Shown here: piece after piece, positions 15,813-23,941 of the stretch
Layout: each line of letters starts with the position of its first letter
Numbering within the stretch: the first letter of the stretch is position 1
NCBI RefSeq assembly: GCF_026130605.1
Contig: NZ_JANFAU010000021.1
Span: 1-51,913 of the forward strand
Direction: 5' to 3'
Source of the DNA: Sphingomonas lycopersici
Lineage (GTDB): Bacteria; Pseudomonadota; Alphaproteobacteria; Sphingomonadales; Sphingomonadaceae
Length of the DNA stretch: 51,913 nucleotides
The notes under the pieces: generated by a model
The model's database searches: none
Told to the model about the DNA's origin: nothing
The model's input: the letters and a program-made list of their open reading frames with translations, nothing else
Made by a program: the position numbers and the translations under genes

Positions 15813-16808
15813 TTACTGCGCCGCCTCGGCATAGCGGTGGACCATCTGCGCCAGCCGGCCGTCGATGATCTCCTCCGCCTCGGCGACGATCCGGTCGACC
15901 AGTTCCTTGACGGTGGGGATGTCGTTGATCAGCCCCTGGATCATCCCGGCGGACCAGATGCCGCCGTCGGTATCGCCATGTTCCATCGCCGCGAGCCCGC
16001 GCTTGCCGGCGACAAGATGCTGGACATCCTCGAACTTCGCCCCGCCGCGCTTCTCGATCGCGACCACTTCCTGGCTGACCGCATTCTTCATCACCCGCGC
16101 GGTATTGTGCAACGTGCGGAAGATCAGATCGGTCGCGCGCTCGTCATTCTCGACCATCTTCTGCTTGAAGCTCTCGGGAATCTCGGCCTCCTGCGTGACG
16201 CAGAAGCGCGTGCCCATGTTGATCCCGTCGGCGCCGAGCGCGAGCGCCGCGACCAGCCCGCGCCCGTCACCGAACCCGCCCGAGGCGAGCATCGGCACCT
16301 TCACCTTGTTCGCCGCCGCGGGGATCAGGATCAGCCCGGGGATATCATCCTCGCCCGGATGCCCGGCGCATTCGAAGCCGTCGATCGAGATCGCGTCGAC
16401 CCCCATCCGCTCTGCGGAAAGCGCGTGGCGGACCGCGGTGCATTTGTGGATCACCTTGATGTCGTGCGCCTTGAAATCGTCGACATGCTCCTGCGGCTTA
16501 TACCCCGCGGTCTCGACGATCTTGACCCCGCCCTCGATGATCGCGCGGCGATATTCGGCATAGGGCGGCGGGGTGATCGTCGGCAGGATCGTGAGGTTCA
16601 CCCCGAACGGCTTGTCGGTCATGTCGCGGCAGCGCGCGATCTCCTTCGCCAGCGCCTCGGGGGTCGGCTGGGTCAGCGCGGTGATGAAGCCCAATGCGCC
16701 GGCATTGGCCACGGCAGCGACGAGCGGCGCGCGGCCGACCCACTGCATCCCGCCCTGCGCGATCGGATAGTCGATCCCGAACGCCTCGGTGAACCGCGTC
16801 TTGAGCAT
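15813..16808 (-). CDS. NAD(P)H-dependent flavin oxidoreductase / nitronate monooxygenase-like
   Basis: FMN-binding TIM-barrel protein of the 2-nitropropane dioxygenase family, 331 aa. The start MLKTRFTEAFGIDYPIAQGGM, the block PFGVNLTILP, IDGFECAGHPGEDD and the FMN phosphate loop LASGGFGDGRGLVAALALGADGINMGTRF are characteristic. It probably oxidises nitronates or reduces an unsaturated substrate; the exact reaction is unknown. A perfect 14-bp palindrome lies 23 bases upstream of its ATG, and AGGAGAGACAGGG gives a strong ribosome site. It lies next to acyl-CoA dehydrogenase genes, as is common for this family in alphaproteobacteria. Confidence 0.87.
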   Translation of the reverse strand: MLKTRFTEAFGIDYPIAQGGMQWVGRAPLVAAVANAGALGFITALTQPTPEALAKEIARCRDMTDKPFGVNLTILPTITPPPYAEYRRAIIEGGVKIVETAGYKPQEHVDDFKAHDIKVIHKCTAVRHALSAERMGVDAISIDGFECAGHPGEDDIPGLILIPAAANKVKVPMLASGGFGDGRGLVAALALGADGINMGTRFCVTQEAEIPESFKQKMVENDERATDLIFRTLHNTARVMKNAVSQEVVAIEKRGGAKFEDVQHLVAGKRGLAAMEHGDTDGGIWSAGMIQGLINDIPTVKELVDRIVAEAEEIIDGRLAQMVHRYAEAAQ

Positions 16809-16830
16809 CCCTGTCTCTCCTAACCTCTCC

Positions 16831-16844
16831 GTAACATATGTTAC
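16831..16844. promoter_or_regulatory. Perfect palindrome GTAACATATGTTAC (candidate operator)
   Basis: A 14-bp exact palindrome located 23 bases before the start of the nitronate monooxygenase-like gene, in an otherwise GC-rich stretch. Size and position fit a dimeric repressor site such as those of TetR-type regulators of acyl-CoA metabolism. No regulator gene is in the window. Confidence 0.5.
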
Positions 16845-16894
16845 GCCGATTCGCTGCGCTGCCGCAAGCCCTGCTTGGGGGGACCGCCTACCCT

Positions 16895-16963
16895 CCAGCC
16901 GGGCGAAGGCCGGGGTCCAGTCACGACCGGCCCGTTGCTGAACCCCGGCCTTCGCCGGGGTGG
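16895..16963 (+). repeat. 69-bp palindromic element, copy 4
   Basis: Spans CCAGCCGGGCGAAGGCCGG to CCTTCGCCGGGGTGG with the loop TCACGACCGGCCCGTTG. It lies 11 bases from the acyl-CoA dehydrogenase stop. One arm end is diverged (CCAGCC for CCACCC). Confidence 0.9.
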
Positions 16964-16973
16964 TATACTTTAC

Positions 16974-18344
16974 TCAATCGCGCTTCCCGATCGCCTGCCA
17001 GCCGGTGCGCGGGCGGATCTGGCTCTCCTCGCGGTAATCGACATCGTCCCACCCAAGGTCGGCGAATTCCTGCCGCCGCGGCCCGATATAGCCGAACAGG
17101 AACGCCGCGACCTTGCGCATCTGGATCTCCTCCGCGCCCTCGGTGATGCGATAGCGGCGGTGGTGGCGATAGATATGCTCGAACGGCTTGTGCCGCGAAT
17201 AGCCGATCCCGCCGTGGACCTGCATCGCGCGGTCTGCCGCCTCGCAGCACAAGCGATTCGCCCAGTAATTGCACATCGAGACCTTGTCCGAGATGCGCTT
17301 CTCCACCTCCGGGTGGGGCATCTGGTCCATTTCCCACGCGGTCTTGCGGATCAGCAGCCGCAGCATCTCGGCCTGGGTCGCCAGCTCGACCAGCGGGAAC
17401 TGGATCGCCTGGTTGCGCGCCAGATCCTCGCCGAACGGCTTGCGCTGCCGCGCGTAACGCACCGCTTCCTCGATGCAATAGACCGCCGCGCCGAGCGACG
17501 ACGCCGCCTGCCGGATGCGGTTTTCGTGGACGAAGCTCTGCGCGAGCGGCAGCCCGTTATCGACGGGTCCGAAAATCGCGCTGTCGGGCACCCACACATC
17601 GGTGAAGCTGACCCGCGGGTGATCGGTCGGCATGTTGAAGGTCCACAGATATTCCTCGACCTTCACCCCCGGCGCATCGGCCGGCACGAGGAAGCAGGTG
17701 ATCCCGCGCGCCGCGCCGTCCTCGCCCGAGGTGCGCGCGAACAAGGCGCAATGGCTGGCGACGTGCATCCCGGTCGTCCACATCTTTTCGCCGTTGAGCA
17801 GCCAGCCGTCGACCCCGTCACGCGCCTCGCGCACCCCGCGGGTTGCCATATGAGTGGCGTCCGATCCGTGATCGGGCTCGGTCAGCCCGAAGGTGATTCG
17901 CTTGCTGCCGTCGAGCATGCCAGGGATGAATTCGGCCTTTTGCGCCTCGGTCCCGAAATCGTCGAACATCTTGGCGAAGGGGTTGTTGGCGACGATCGAA
18001 TGCTCGGTCTGCAGATCGTTGTGCAGCCCCAGCCCCTTGGCCGCGAGATATTCGCGGATCACGCACATCCACAGGTTCGACCCGCCTTTGCCGCCGAATT
18101 TGGGGAGCAGGGCGAAGCGCAGATGCCCCGCCTTGTCGGCGCGGCGCTTCGCCTCGCGCATCAGCTCCTCCCACTCCTCGCGCGGGAGGCCGCCATTGTC
18201 GAAATCGGTGCGCGCCCATTCGCGGCGGTGATCGAAGAAGCGGATATTGTCGTCCGCCTCCTCGAGTGGCCGGATTTCGGCGTCGATGAAGGCGTCCAGC
18301 TCGGCCAGATAGTTGACCAGATCCTCGGGCAGCGCAAAATCCAT
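16974..18344 (-). CDS. Acyl-CoA dehydrogenase family protein
   Basis: FAD-dependent acyl-CoA dehydrogenase of 456 aa, longer than the roughly 380-aa mitochondrial type and similar to the ACAD10/11-like subgroup. Domain blocks run from an N-terminal helical part (MDFALPEDLVNYLAELDAF) through ITFGLTEPDHGSDATHM (FAD/substrate loop), GWLLNGEKMWTTGMH and the C-terminal helical domain with LCCEAADRAMQVHGGIGYSRHKPFEHIYRHHRRYRIT. It would introduce the alpha-beta double bond in an acyl-CoA. It is divergent from a phosphotransferase-fold gene with which such ACADs often cluster, and the shared 79-base promoter holds an imperfect palindrome. Confidence 0.92.
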   Translation of the reverse strand: MDFALPEDLVNYLAELDAFIDAEIRPLEEADDNIRFFDHRREWARTDFDNGGLPREEWEELMREAKRRADKAGHLRFALLPKFGGKGGSNLWMCVIREYLAAKGLGLHNDLQTEHSIVANNPFAKMFDDFGTEAQKAEFIPGMLDGSKRITFGLTEPDHGSDATHMATRGVREARDGVDGWLLNGEKMWTTGMHVASHCALFARTSGEDGAARGITCFLVPADAPGVKVEEYLWTFNMPTDHPRVSFTDVWVPDSAIFGPVDNGLPLAQSFVHENRIRQAASSLGAAVYCIEEAVRYARQRKPFGEDLARNQAIQFPLVELATQAEMLRLLIRKTAWEMDQMPHPEVEKRISDKVSMCNYWANRLCCEAADRAMQVHGGIGYSRHKPFEHIYRHHRRYRITEGAEEIQMRKVAAFLFGYIGPRRQEFADLGWDDVDYREESQIRPRTGWQAIGKRD

Positions 18345-18361
18345 TGATCCTCTCCGAAATT

Positions 18362-18377
18362 ACTTAGTATGCTTAGT
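18362..18377. promoter_or_regulatory. Imperfect palindrome ACTTAGTATGCTTAGT in the ACAD/APH divergent promoter
   Basis: Twelve of sixteen positions are symmetric (ACTnAGnATnCTnAGT). It also reads as a direct CTTAGT repeat. It lies 18 bases from the ACAD start and 46 from the APH start, so one regulator could control both genes. Confidence 0.4.
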
Positions 18378-18423
18378 GAATTATCGGACCGCCAAACGAC
18401 AAGCGAAAAGTGACCGGGAAAAA

Positions 18424-19416
18424 ATGAGCGAGATCGCCGAACGACTGGCCGCTTTGGTGCCGAAACTGGCCGGAGACGGCGCCGAGATCAACGGGCTGAC
18501 GCGGCTGACCGGCGGCGCGAGCATGGAGACATGGGCATTTTCCGCGGTGCCAGCGGCGGGCGATGCGATCCCGCTAATCCTGCGCCGCGGCACCTCCCCG
18601 CTCGCACGCCACCCGGGGAAGAAGCCGCCGCTGCGGATCGAGGCCGAGCTGATCGCCGCCGCGGTGGCGAACGGCGTCCCTGCCCCGAATGTCGTGCATA
18701 TCTGCAGCGAGCCCGACGGGCTGGGCGAGGCCTATATCATGGCGCGCGTCTCGGGCGAGACGCTGGGCAAGCGCATCGCCACCGACCCGGCTTTTGCCCC
18801 GGCGCGCGCGGTGCTGGCGCGGCAATGCGGGGCGGCGCTGGCGCGGATTCACGCCACGCCGCCGGTCGCCGGGGTCGAGACGCTCGACGTGCGCGCGACG
18901 CTCAGCGGTTATGAGGAGACATGGCGCGCCTCGGGGCTGGTGCGGCCGACGATCGAGGCTGCGTTCCGCTGGCTCGAACGACGCGTGCCGACGGCGGGTG
19001 CGCTCACGCTGGTCCACGGCGACTTCCGCAATGGCAATATAATGGTCGACGCCCAAACCGGGCTTGCCGCGGTGCTCGACTGGGAATTGGCGCATGTCGG
19101 CGATCCGGCGGAGGATATCGGCTGGATCTGCTGCAACAGCTGGCGCTTCGGCCAGCCGGGGAAGCGCGTCGGCGGATTTGGCGATCTCGACGATCTGCTC
19201 GCGGGCTATGTCGAGGCGGGCGGCGCGCCGATCGACGCCGCGCGCGTCGATTTCTGGCAGATGCTCGGCAGCCTCAAATGGGGAGTGATGACGACGATGA
19301 TGCACGCGCGTTGGGCCGCCGACCCTTCCGCCGGCCCCGAACGTGCGGTGATCGGGCGGCGGCTTTCTGAGACCGAGACCGATATCGTCGCGATCATCGA
19401 ACGGAGCGCTTCATGA
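18424..19416 (+). CDS. Phosphotransferase family protein (APH/ACAD10-like kinase fold)
   Basis: Aminoglycoside-phosphotransferase/choline-kinase fold protein, 330 aa. The catalytic loop LVHGDFRNGNIMV and the metal-binding ALDWELAHVGDPAEDIGW-type segment (VLDWELAHVGDP) are intact. In eukaryotes this fold is fused to an acyl-CoA dehydrogenase (ACAD10/11) and phosphorylates 4-hydroxyacyl-CoAs; here the two functions are encoded by divergent neighbouring genes, which suggests the same kind of pathway. The ATG at 18424 is chosen at the start of homology; earlier in-frame starts overlap the promoter palindrome. The downstream DUF6285 gene overlaps by four bases. Confidence 0.88.
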   Translation: MSEIAERLAALVPKLAGDGAEINGLTRLTGGASMETWAFSAVPAAGDAIPLILRRGTSPLARHPGKKPPLRIEAELIAAAVANGVPAPNVVHICSEPDGLGEAYIMARVSGETLGKRIATDPAFAPARAVLARQCGAALARIHATPPVAGVETLDVRATLSGYEETWRASGLVRPTIEAAFRWLERRVPTAGALTLVHGDFRNGNIMVDAQTGLAAVLDWELAHVGDPAEDIGWICCNSWRFGQPGKRVGGFGDLDDLLAGYVEAGGAPIDAARVDFWQMLGSLKWGVMTTMMHARWAADPSAGPERAVIGRRLSETETDIVAIIERSAS

Positions 19417-19757
19417 TCACCCACCCGACCGCACAGGCGCTGGTGGAGGGCGTCGCGCGCTGGCTGCCGGTCGACGGCAGCGCGAGCGGCTTTGCCCTGC
19501 GCGTCGCGCGCAACGCGCTGGAGATCGCAGCGCGCGACATGGCGCTCGGCCCCGCCGCCGACGCCCGCGCGGTCGAGCGGCTGCGCGCGCTGACCGGCGG
19601 CGACGGCACGCGCGACGCGCTCGACCGGCGGCTCACCGAGATGATCCGCGCCGGCGAGATCGCCCCCGACGACCCCGCGCTGATCGCGCATATGAAGGCC
19701 TGCGCGCTCGATTCGCTCGCGATCGACCAGCCGAAATACGCCCACGAACTCGGCTGA
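19413..19757 (+). CDS. DUF6285 domain-containing protein
   Basis: Small helical protein of 114 aa beginning MITHPTAQALVEGVARWLP, matching the DUF6285 family that regularly follows APH-fold phosphotransferases. Its ATG overlaps the phosphotransferase stop (ATGA), so the two are translationally coupled and their products probably interact. There is no signal peptide, membrane segment or catalytic motif. Its biochemical role is unknown; an accessory or subunit role for the kinase is inferred from the coupling. Confidence 0.8.
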   Translation: MITHPTAQALVEGVARWLPVDGSASGFALRVARNALEIAARDMALGPAADARAVERLRALTGGDGTRDALDRRLTEMIRAGEIAPDDPALIAHMKACALDSLAIDQPKYAHELG

Positions 19758-19812
19758 CCACTGGACAAGCCGCGCCATTCCCGCGAAGCCGCGCCTCAGC
19801 CTCTGAGGAGAG

Positions 19813-21003
19813 ATGATGATGGCCGGTATTGGCGCGTTCGATTGGTCCGATCCTTTCCTGCTCGACGAGCAGCTCACCGACGACGAGCGGATGGTGCGCG
19901 ATACCGCGCGCGCCTATGCCGAAGACCGGCTGGCGCCGCGGATCATCGATGCTTTCGCCAAAGAAGTGACCGATCCGGCGATCTTCCGCGAGATGGGGCA
20001 GCTCGGGCTGCTCGGCCCGACGGTGCCGGAGGAATATGGCGGGGTCGGCGCGAGCTACGTCGCTTACGGCCTTGTCGCGCGCGAGGTCGAGCGGATCGAT
20101 TCGGGCTATCGCTCGATGATGAGCGTCCAGTCGAGCCTCGTGATGTATCCGATCTACGCTTATGGCTCGGAGGAGCAGAAGCGTAAGTATCTGCCCAAGC
20201 TGGCGAGCGGCGAATGGATCGGCTGTTTCGGGCTGACCGAGCCCGACGCCGGCTCCGATCCGGGCGGGATGAAGACGCGCGCGGTCAAGACCGACGGCGG
20301 CTATCGCATCTCGGGCAGCAAGACGTGGATCTCGAACGCGCCGATCGCCGATGTGTTCGTGATCTGGGCCAAGTCCGACGCGCACGGCGGGGGCATCCGC
20401 GGCTTCGTGCTCGAAAAGGGCATGAAGGGGCTTTCCGCGCCGAAGATCGAGGGCAAGCTTTCGCTGCGCGCGTCGATCACCGGGATGGTGATGATGGACG
20501 AGGTCGAGGTCGGCGACGAGGCGCTGCTCCCCGAGGTGCAGGGGCTGAAGGGGCCGTTCGGCTGCCTCAACCGCGCGCGTTACGGGATTTCGTGGGGGGC
20601 GCTGGGCGCGGCCGAATTCTGCTTCCACGCCGCGCGGCAATATGGCCTCGATCGCAACCAGTTCGGCCGCCCGCTCGCCGCCAACCAGCTCTACCAGAAG
20701 AAGCTCGCCGATATGGAGACCGAGATCGCGCTCGGGCTGCAGGCGAGCTTGCGCGTCGGGCGACTGATGGACGAGGGCAAGTTCGCGCCGGAGATGATCT
20801 CGATCGTCAAGCGCAACAATGTCGGCAAAGCGCTCGATATCGCGCGGATGAGCCGCGACATGCACGGCGGCAACGGCATTTCCGGCGAATATCAGGTGAT
20901 GCGCCACCTGATGAACCTCGAGACGGTCAACACCTATGAGGGCGCGCATGACGTCCACGCGCTGATCCTCGGGCGGGCGATTACGGGGATCGCAGCCTTT
21001 TAA
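19813..21003 (+). CDS. gcdH: Glutaryl-CoA dehydrogenase
   Basis: FAD enzyme that oxidatively decarboxylates glutaryl-CoA to crotonyl-CoA in lysine and aromatic-compound breakdown; 396 aa. Diagnostic features are the N-terminal FDWSDPFLLDEQLTDDERM, FGLTEPDAGSDPGGMKTRA, GLKGPFGCLNRARYGISWG and the catalytic Glu at about residue 376 in NTYEGAHDVHALILGRAITG, the ending typical of GCDH rather than of other acyl-CoA dehydrogenases. Three in-frame ATGs start the frame; the ribosome site CTGAGGAGAG does not decide between them. It is co-oriented with the APH-DUF6285 pair, 55 bases downstream. Confidence 0.94.
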   Translation: MMMAGIGAFDWSDPFLLDEQLTDDERMVRDTARAYAEDRLAPRIIDAFAKEVTDPAIFREMGQLGLLGPTVPEEYGGVGASYVAYGLVAREVERIDSGYRSMMSVQSSLVMYPIYAYGSEEQKRKYLPKLASGEWIGCFGLTEPDAGSDPGGMKTRAVKTDGGYRISGSKTWISNAPIADVFVIWAKSDAHGGGIRGFVLEKGMKGLSAPKIEGKLSLRASITGMVMMDEVEVGDEALLPEVQGLKGPFGCLNRARYGISWGALGAAEFCFHAARQYGLDRNQFGRPLAANQLYQKKLADMETEIALGLQASLRVGRLMDEGKFAPEMISIVKRNNVGKALDIARMSRDMHGGNGISGEYQVMRHLMNLETVNTYEGAHDVHALILGRAITGIAAF

Positions 21004-21007
21004 CGAA

Positions 21008-21089
21008 CCGTCGCCCCAGCGAAAGCTGGGGCCGCGTGCCGCAAACCGCGCCCCTGCGGCCGAGATCCCAGCTTCCGCTGGGATGACGG
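21008..21089. repeat. Palindromic element, CCCAGCGAAAGCTGGG family, copy 1
   Basis: CGTCGCCCCAGCGAAAGCTGG at the left is mirrored by CCCAGCTTCCGCTGGGATGAC at the right. It fills nearly the whole 88-base gap between the convergent gcdH and regA stops. A second copy in opposite orientation lies at 29060-29140. Confidence 0.88.
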
Positions 21090-21091
21090 CA

Positions 21092-21622
21092 TTAAATATG
21101 CCGCTTCTCCAATTTCCGCGCCAAGGTGCGGCGGTGGAGGCCGAGGCGGCGCGCGGCTTCGGAGATGTTGAAATCGGTATCCACCAGCGTCTGGTGGATA
21201 TGCTCCCATTCGAGCGTCTTGATGCTCGTCGTGCGGGTGGCGATGTCGGCGTCGGGATCGCCGTCGACGCGCGCGAAGGCGGCCTCGATATCGTCGGTAT
21301 TGGCGGGCTTGGTCAGGTAATTGGTCGCGCCCAATTTGATCGCCTCGACCGCGGTGGCGATGCTAGCGAAGCCGGTCAGCACCACGATCCGCATCGTCGC
21401 ATCGAGCGCGTGGAGCATCTGCACGCAGGTCAGCCCCGAGGCGCCGCCACCGAGCCGCAGATCGACCACCGCATGATCGGGCGCGAAATCGCGCGCCACC
21501 TGCTCCAGCCCGTCGGGCGCGTTGGACACCGCGACACGATAGCCGCGCCGCTCGAACGAGCGCGCCAGCGTGCGCGCGAACACCGCGTCATCCTCGACGA
21601 TCAGCAGCCGCCGTTCGGTCAT
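21092..21622 (-). CDS. regA: Redox response regulator RegA/PrrA/ActR family
   Basis: Response regulator of the alphaproteobacterial RegB/RegA system that adjusts respiration and energy metabolism to redox state; 176 aa. The receiver domain has the acidic pair in LLIVEDDAVF, phosphoacceptor D54 (HAVVDLRL) and the conserved Lys in TNYLTKPA. The C-terminal Fis-type HTH (NISEAARRLGLHRRTLARKLEKR region) is nearly invariant in RegA proteins. Its ATG overlaps the kinase stop by four bases. It is the last gene of the cyo-SURF1-regBA operon, and a palindrome follows two bases after the stop. Confidence 0.94.
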   Translation of the reverse strand: MTERRLLIVEDDAVFARTLARSFERRGYRVAVSNAPDGLEQVARDFAPDHAVVDLRLGGGASGLTCVQMLHALDATMRIVVLTGFASIATAVEAIKLGATNYLTKPANTDDIEAAFARVDGDPDADIATRTTSIKTLEWEHIHQTLVDTDFNISEAARRLGLHRRTLARKLEKRHI

Positions 21623-22896
21623 CGTCGTTCCTCCAGCGCCAGCGCGGCGAGCGGGATGCGCAAGGTGACCAATGCGCCGCCGTGCGGATCGTTGCGCGCC
21701 TCCAGCGCGCCGCCCAGCGTCCGCAGCACATTGGCGGCGAGGAACAGGCCCAGCCCCGCGCCGCGCCGCTCCTTGCTGCTCTGATACGGCCGCCCGATGG
21801 TTTCGAGGAAGGCGGGCGGAAAGCCGCGCCCGTCGTCGCGCGCGGTGATCAGGATATCCGCCTCGCCCGCGGCGTCACGGACCAGTTCGAGCAGCAACGT
21901 AACCCCCGACGCCCCCGCCTCGATCGCATTGTCGAGCAGGTTGATCAGCGTCTGCGCCAGCGCGCGATCGGCGACGATCGGCGGATCGGTGGCAAGCCCG
22001 TCGACCAACGTCACCAGCTCGGGCCGCCCCCAGCGCTCGACGATCCCGCCGACGAAGCGGCGCAAGGTGGTGCGTGCGGGCGCCTCGCCGGTCACCTCGC
22101 CCGCGGCGAACAGGATGCCCGCGAGGATTTCCTTGCAGCGCGCAACCTCCGCCTCCATCTCCGCCACCTCGGCGGCGAGCGCCGGGTCGTGCGCCTCGCG
22201 GCGCCAGTCGCCGAGCGCGACCGACAAGGTCGCCAGCGGGGTGCCGAGCTCATGCGCCGCGCCGCTCGCGAGGAGGCCGATCCGCACGATATGCTCCTGC
22301 TCGGTCGCGCGCTGGCGCATCGTCGCGAGATGCGCGTCGCGCTCGCGCAGGTTGCGCGCGATACGGGTGACGAACGCCACCACCAGCACCGCGGCGAGGA
22401 CGAAGCTGAACCAGCTTCCCGCCTTATAGGCCACCGACAGATGGCTGACGAAGCCGGGCTGCAACGGCAGCGGGTGGTGGACGACGGTGAGCAGGGCGAA
22501 GGCGGCGCTGGTCACCGCGACGAGCAGCCAGCTCGACCACGCCTCGAGCAGCACCGCACCGAGCACGACCTGCAGCAGGAACAAGGTGATGAACGGATTG
22601 GTCGCCCCGCCCGACAAAGCGAGCTGGACGGTGAGCGCGGCGACGTCGATCAGCAGCGCGCCGAGCAATTCGCCGTTGCTGACCGAGCGGAAGCGGACCG
22701 AGGCAAGCTGGAGCAGATTGAGCGCGACCAGCCCGCCGAGCGTCGCGAGCATCGGGAACAGCGGGAGCCGGATATCGAGGACGAACTCGACCAGCAGGAT
22801 CGTCGCGAGCTGCCCGCCCACCGCAAGCCAGCGCAGCAGCACAAGCAGCAGCAGGTTGCGCCGCGCGGCATCCTCGCGGCCCACAAATGCCGTCAC
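21619..22896 (-). CDS. regB: Redox sensor histidine kinase RegB/PrrB/ActS family
   Basis: Membrane histidine kinase that senses the quinone pool, 425 aa from the GTG at 22896. That GTG overlaps the SURF1 stop (GTGA), matching every other junction in this operon; an ATG at 22923 would add nine residues inside SURF1. Six hydrophobic segments are followed by H215 in the H-box AHELGTPLATL, an N-box (LINLLDNAIEAG) and the G-box DDGRGFP. Two RegB hallmarks are present: the quinone-binding loop GGATNPF, matching GGxxNPF, and the redox-active Cys at residue 254 in VARCKEIL. Both are known sensing determinants in Rhodobacter. Confidence 0.93.
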   Translation of the reverse strand: MTAFVGREDAARRNLLLLVLLRWLAVGGQLATILLVEFVLDIRLPLFPMLATLGGLVALNLLQLASVRFRSVSNGELLGALLIDVAALTVQLALSGGATNPFITLFLLQVVLGAVLLEAWSSWLLVAVTSAAFALLTVVHHPLPLQPGFVSHLSVAYKAGSWFSFVLAAVLVVAFVTRIARNLRERDAHLATMRQRATEQEHIVRIGLLASGAAHELGTPLATLSVALGDWRREAHDPALAAEVAEMEAEVARCKEILAGILFAAGEVTGEAPARTTLRRFVGGIVERWGRPELVTLVDGLATDPPIVADRALAQTLINLLDNAIEAGASGVTLLLELVRDAAGEADILITARDDGRGFPPAFLETIGRPYQSSKERRGAGLGLFLAANVLRTLGGALEARNDPHGGALVTLRIPLAALALEERR

Positions 22897-23561
22897 CGCG
22901 CGCGCTTTCGCATCGCCCGCCACGCCAGCACGGCGAGCAGCGCGGCCATCGCGAACCAGGTCAGCGCATAACTGAGATGCGCGTTGCGGAAGGCGACGAC
23001 GGTCAGCCCGCCGCGCGGCCAGTCACTGCCGTTCGGCCCCGCGTCGATGAACCACGGCGCGACCGCGCCGAGCCGCTGCGCCGCGGCGATCGCCGCCACG
23101 TCGCGCGAATACCAGCGCCCGGCGGCGGGATCGTTGGACCGCAGGAAGCCCCCGCCCGGCTCGCTCAGCCGGATCAGCCCGGTCACCGTCGCCGGCCCGG
23201 CGGCAGGCGGCGCGCGGCCGCGCATGTCGGCGGGGACGAAGCCGCGGTTGATCAGGATGCGCCCGTTTGCGGTATCGAGCGGGGTCATCACCCAATAGCC
23301 GCCGCCGAGCGCGGTCAGCGCCTGGACATAGACATCATGCCCCGGGAGGTAGCGGCCGCTGGCGACGACGCGGGTGTAGGCGTCATCCTCGGTCAGCGTC
23401 TTGCTCGCCGGCGGGGCCGCCACCGGGGCCGCCGCCAGCTTCGCATCGACGCGCTCGATCAGCGCGAGCTTCCACGTCCGCCGTTCGAGCTGCCAGATGC
23501 CGAGCGCGACGAACCCCAGGATCGCCGCAATGGTCAGCGCTCGCGCGGCGACGCCCTTCAC
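22893..23561 (-). CDS. SURF1 family oxidase assembly protein
   Basis: SURF1/Shy1-type factor that helps insert haem into terminal oxidase subunit I; 222 aa from the GTG at 23561, which overlaps the cyoD stop within ATGTGA. Two membrane helices flank a periplasmic domain: the N-terminal one ends GFVALGIWQLERRTWK (the family's W-Q-x-x-R motif) and the C-terminal one is YALTWFAMAALLAVLAWRA. ILINRGFVP and FIDAGPNGSDWPRGGLTVVAFRNAHLSYA-type segments are conserved in the family. Its position between cyoD and regB fits assembly of the adjacent quinol oxidase. Confidence 0.92.
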   Translation of the reverse strand: MKGVAARALTIAAILGFVALGIWQLERRTWKLALIERVDAKLAAAPVAAPPASKTLTEDDAYTRVVASGRYLPGHDVYVQALTALGGGYWVMTPLDTANGRILINRGFVPADMRGRAPPAAGPATVTGLIRLSEPGGGFLRSNDPAAGRWYSRDVAAIAAAQRLGAVAPWFIDAGPNGSDWPRGGLTVVAFRNAHLSYALTWFAMAALLAVLAWRAMRKRAR

Positions 23562-23941
23562 ATCCCGCCCATATCCATCGGCGGCGCGCCATGCGCCGCG
23601 GGCGGCGCCATCTGCGGCATCATATAATGGTTCATGTTGAACATCACCCACAGCGACCCCGCCAGCACGATCACCACGATCACCACCGTGAAGATCAACG
23701 CCATCAGCGTCCAGCCGTGTTCGGACCGCGCGTTCATATGGAGGAAATAGACCATGTGGACGACGATCTGCACCATCGCCAGCCCGGCGATGATCGCGGC
23801 GGTGACGCGGACATCGGCGATCACCCCGCTCATCACCAGCCCGAACGGGATGGCGGTAAGCACCACCGACAGCAGGAAGCCGGTGACGTAATCGCGCCGC
23901 GTGCCGTGCGGCGCACCGCTGTCGTTTTCGTGCGCGCTCAT
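23558..23941 (-). CDS. cyoD: Cytochrome o ubiquinol oxidase subunit IV
   Basis: Small three-helix subunit of the bo3-type oxidase, 127 aa. The N-terminal cytosolic segment is followed by YVTGFLLSVVLTAIPF, a second helix with VVHMVYFLHMN (the conserved H-x-x-Y-F-L-H block) and a third with ALIFTVVIVVIVLAGSLWVM. The tail is longer than in E. coli CyoD and is Met/Pro/His-rich (MNHYMMPQMAPP through MDMGGM), which might bind copper; this is inference from composition. Its ATG overlaps the cyoC stop and its stop overlaps the SURF1 start. Confidence 0.93.
   Translation of the reverse strand: MSAHENDSGAPHGTRRDYVTGFLLSVVLTAIPFGLVMSGVIADVRVTAAIIAGLAMVQIVVHMVYFLHMNARSEHGWTLMALIFTVVIVVIVLAGSLWVMFNMNHYMMPQMAPPAAHGAPPMDMGGM

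Noticed and set aside
18424..19416. Aminoglycoside resistance gene
   Set aside because: The APH fold is present, but context with acyl-CoA dehydrogenase and DUF6285 points to a metabolic kinase.
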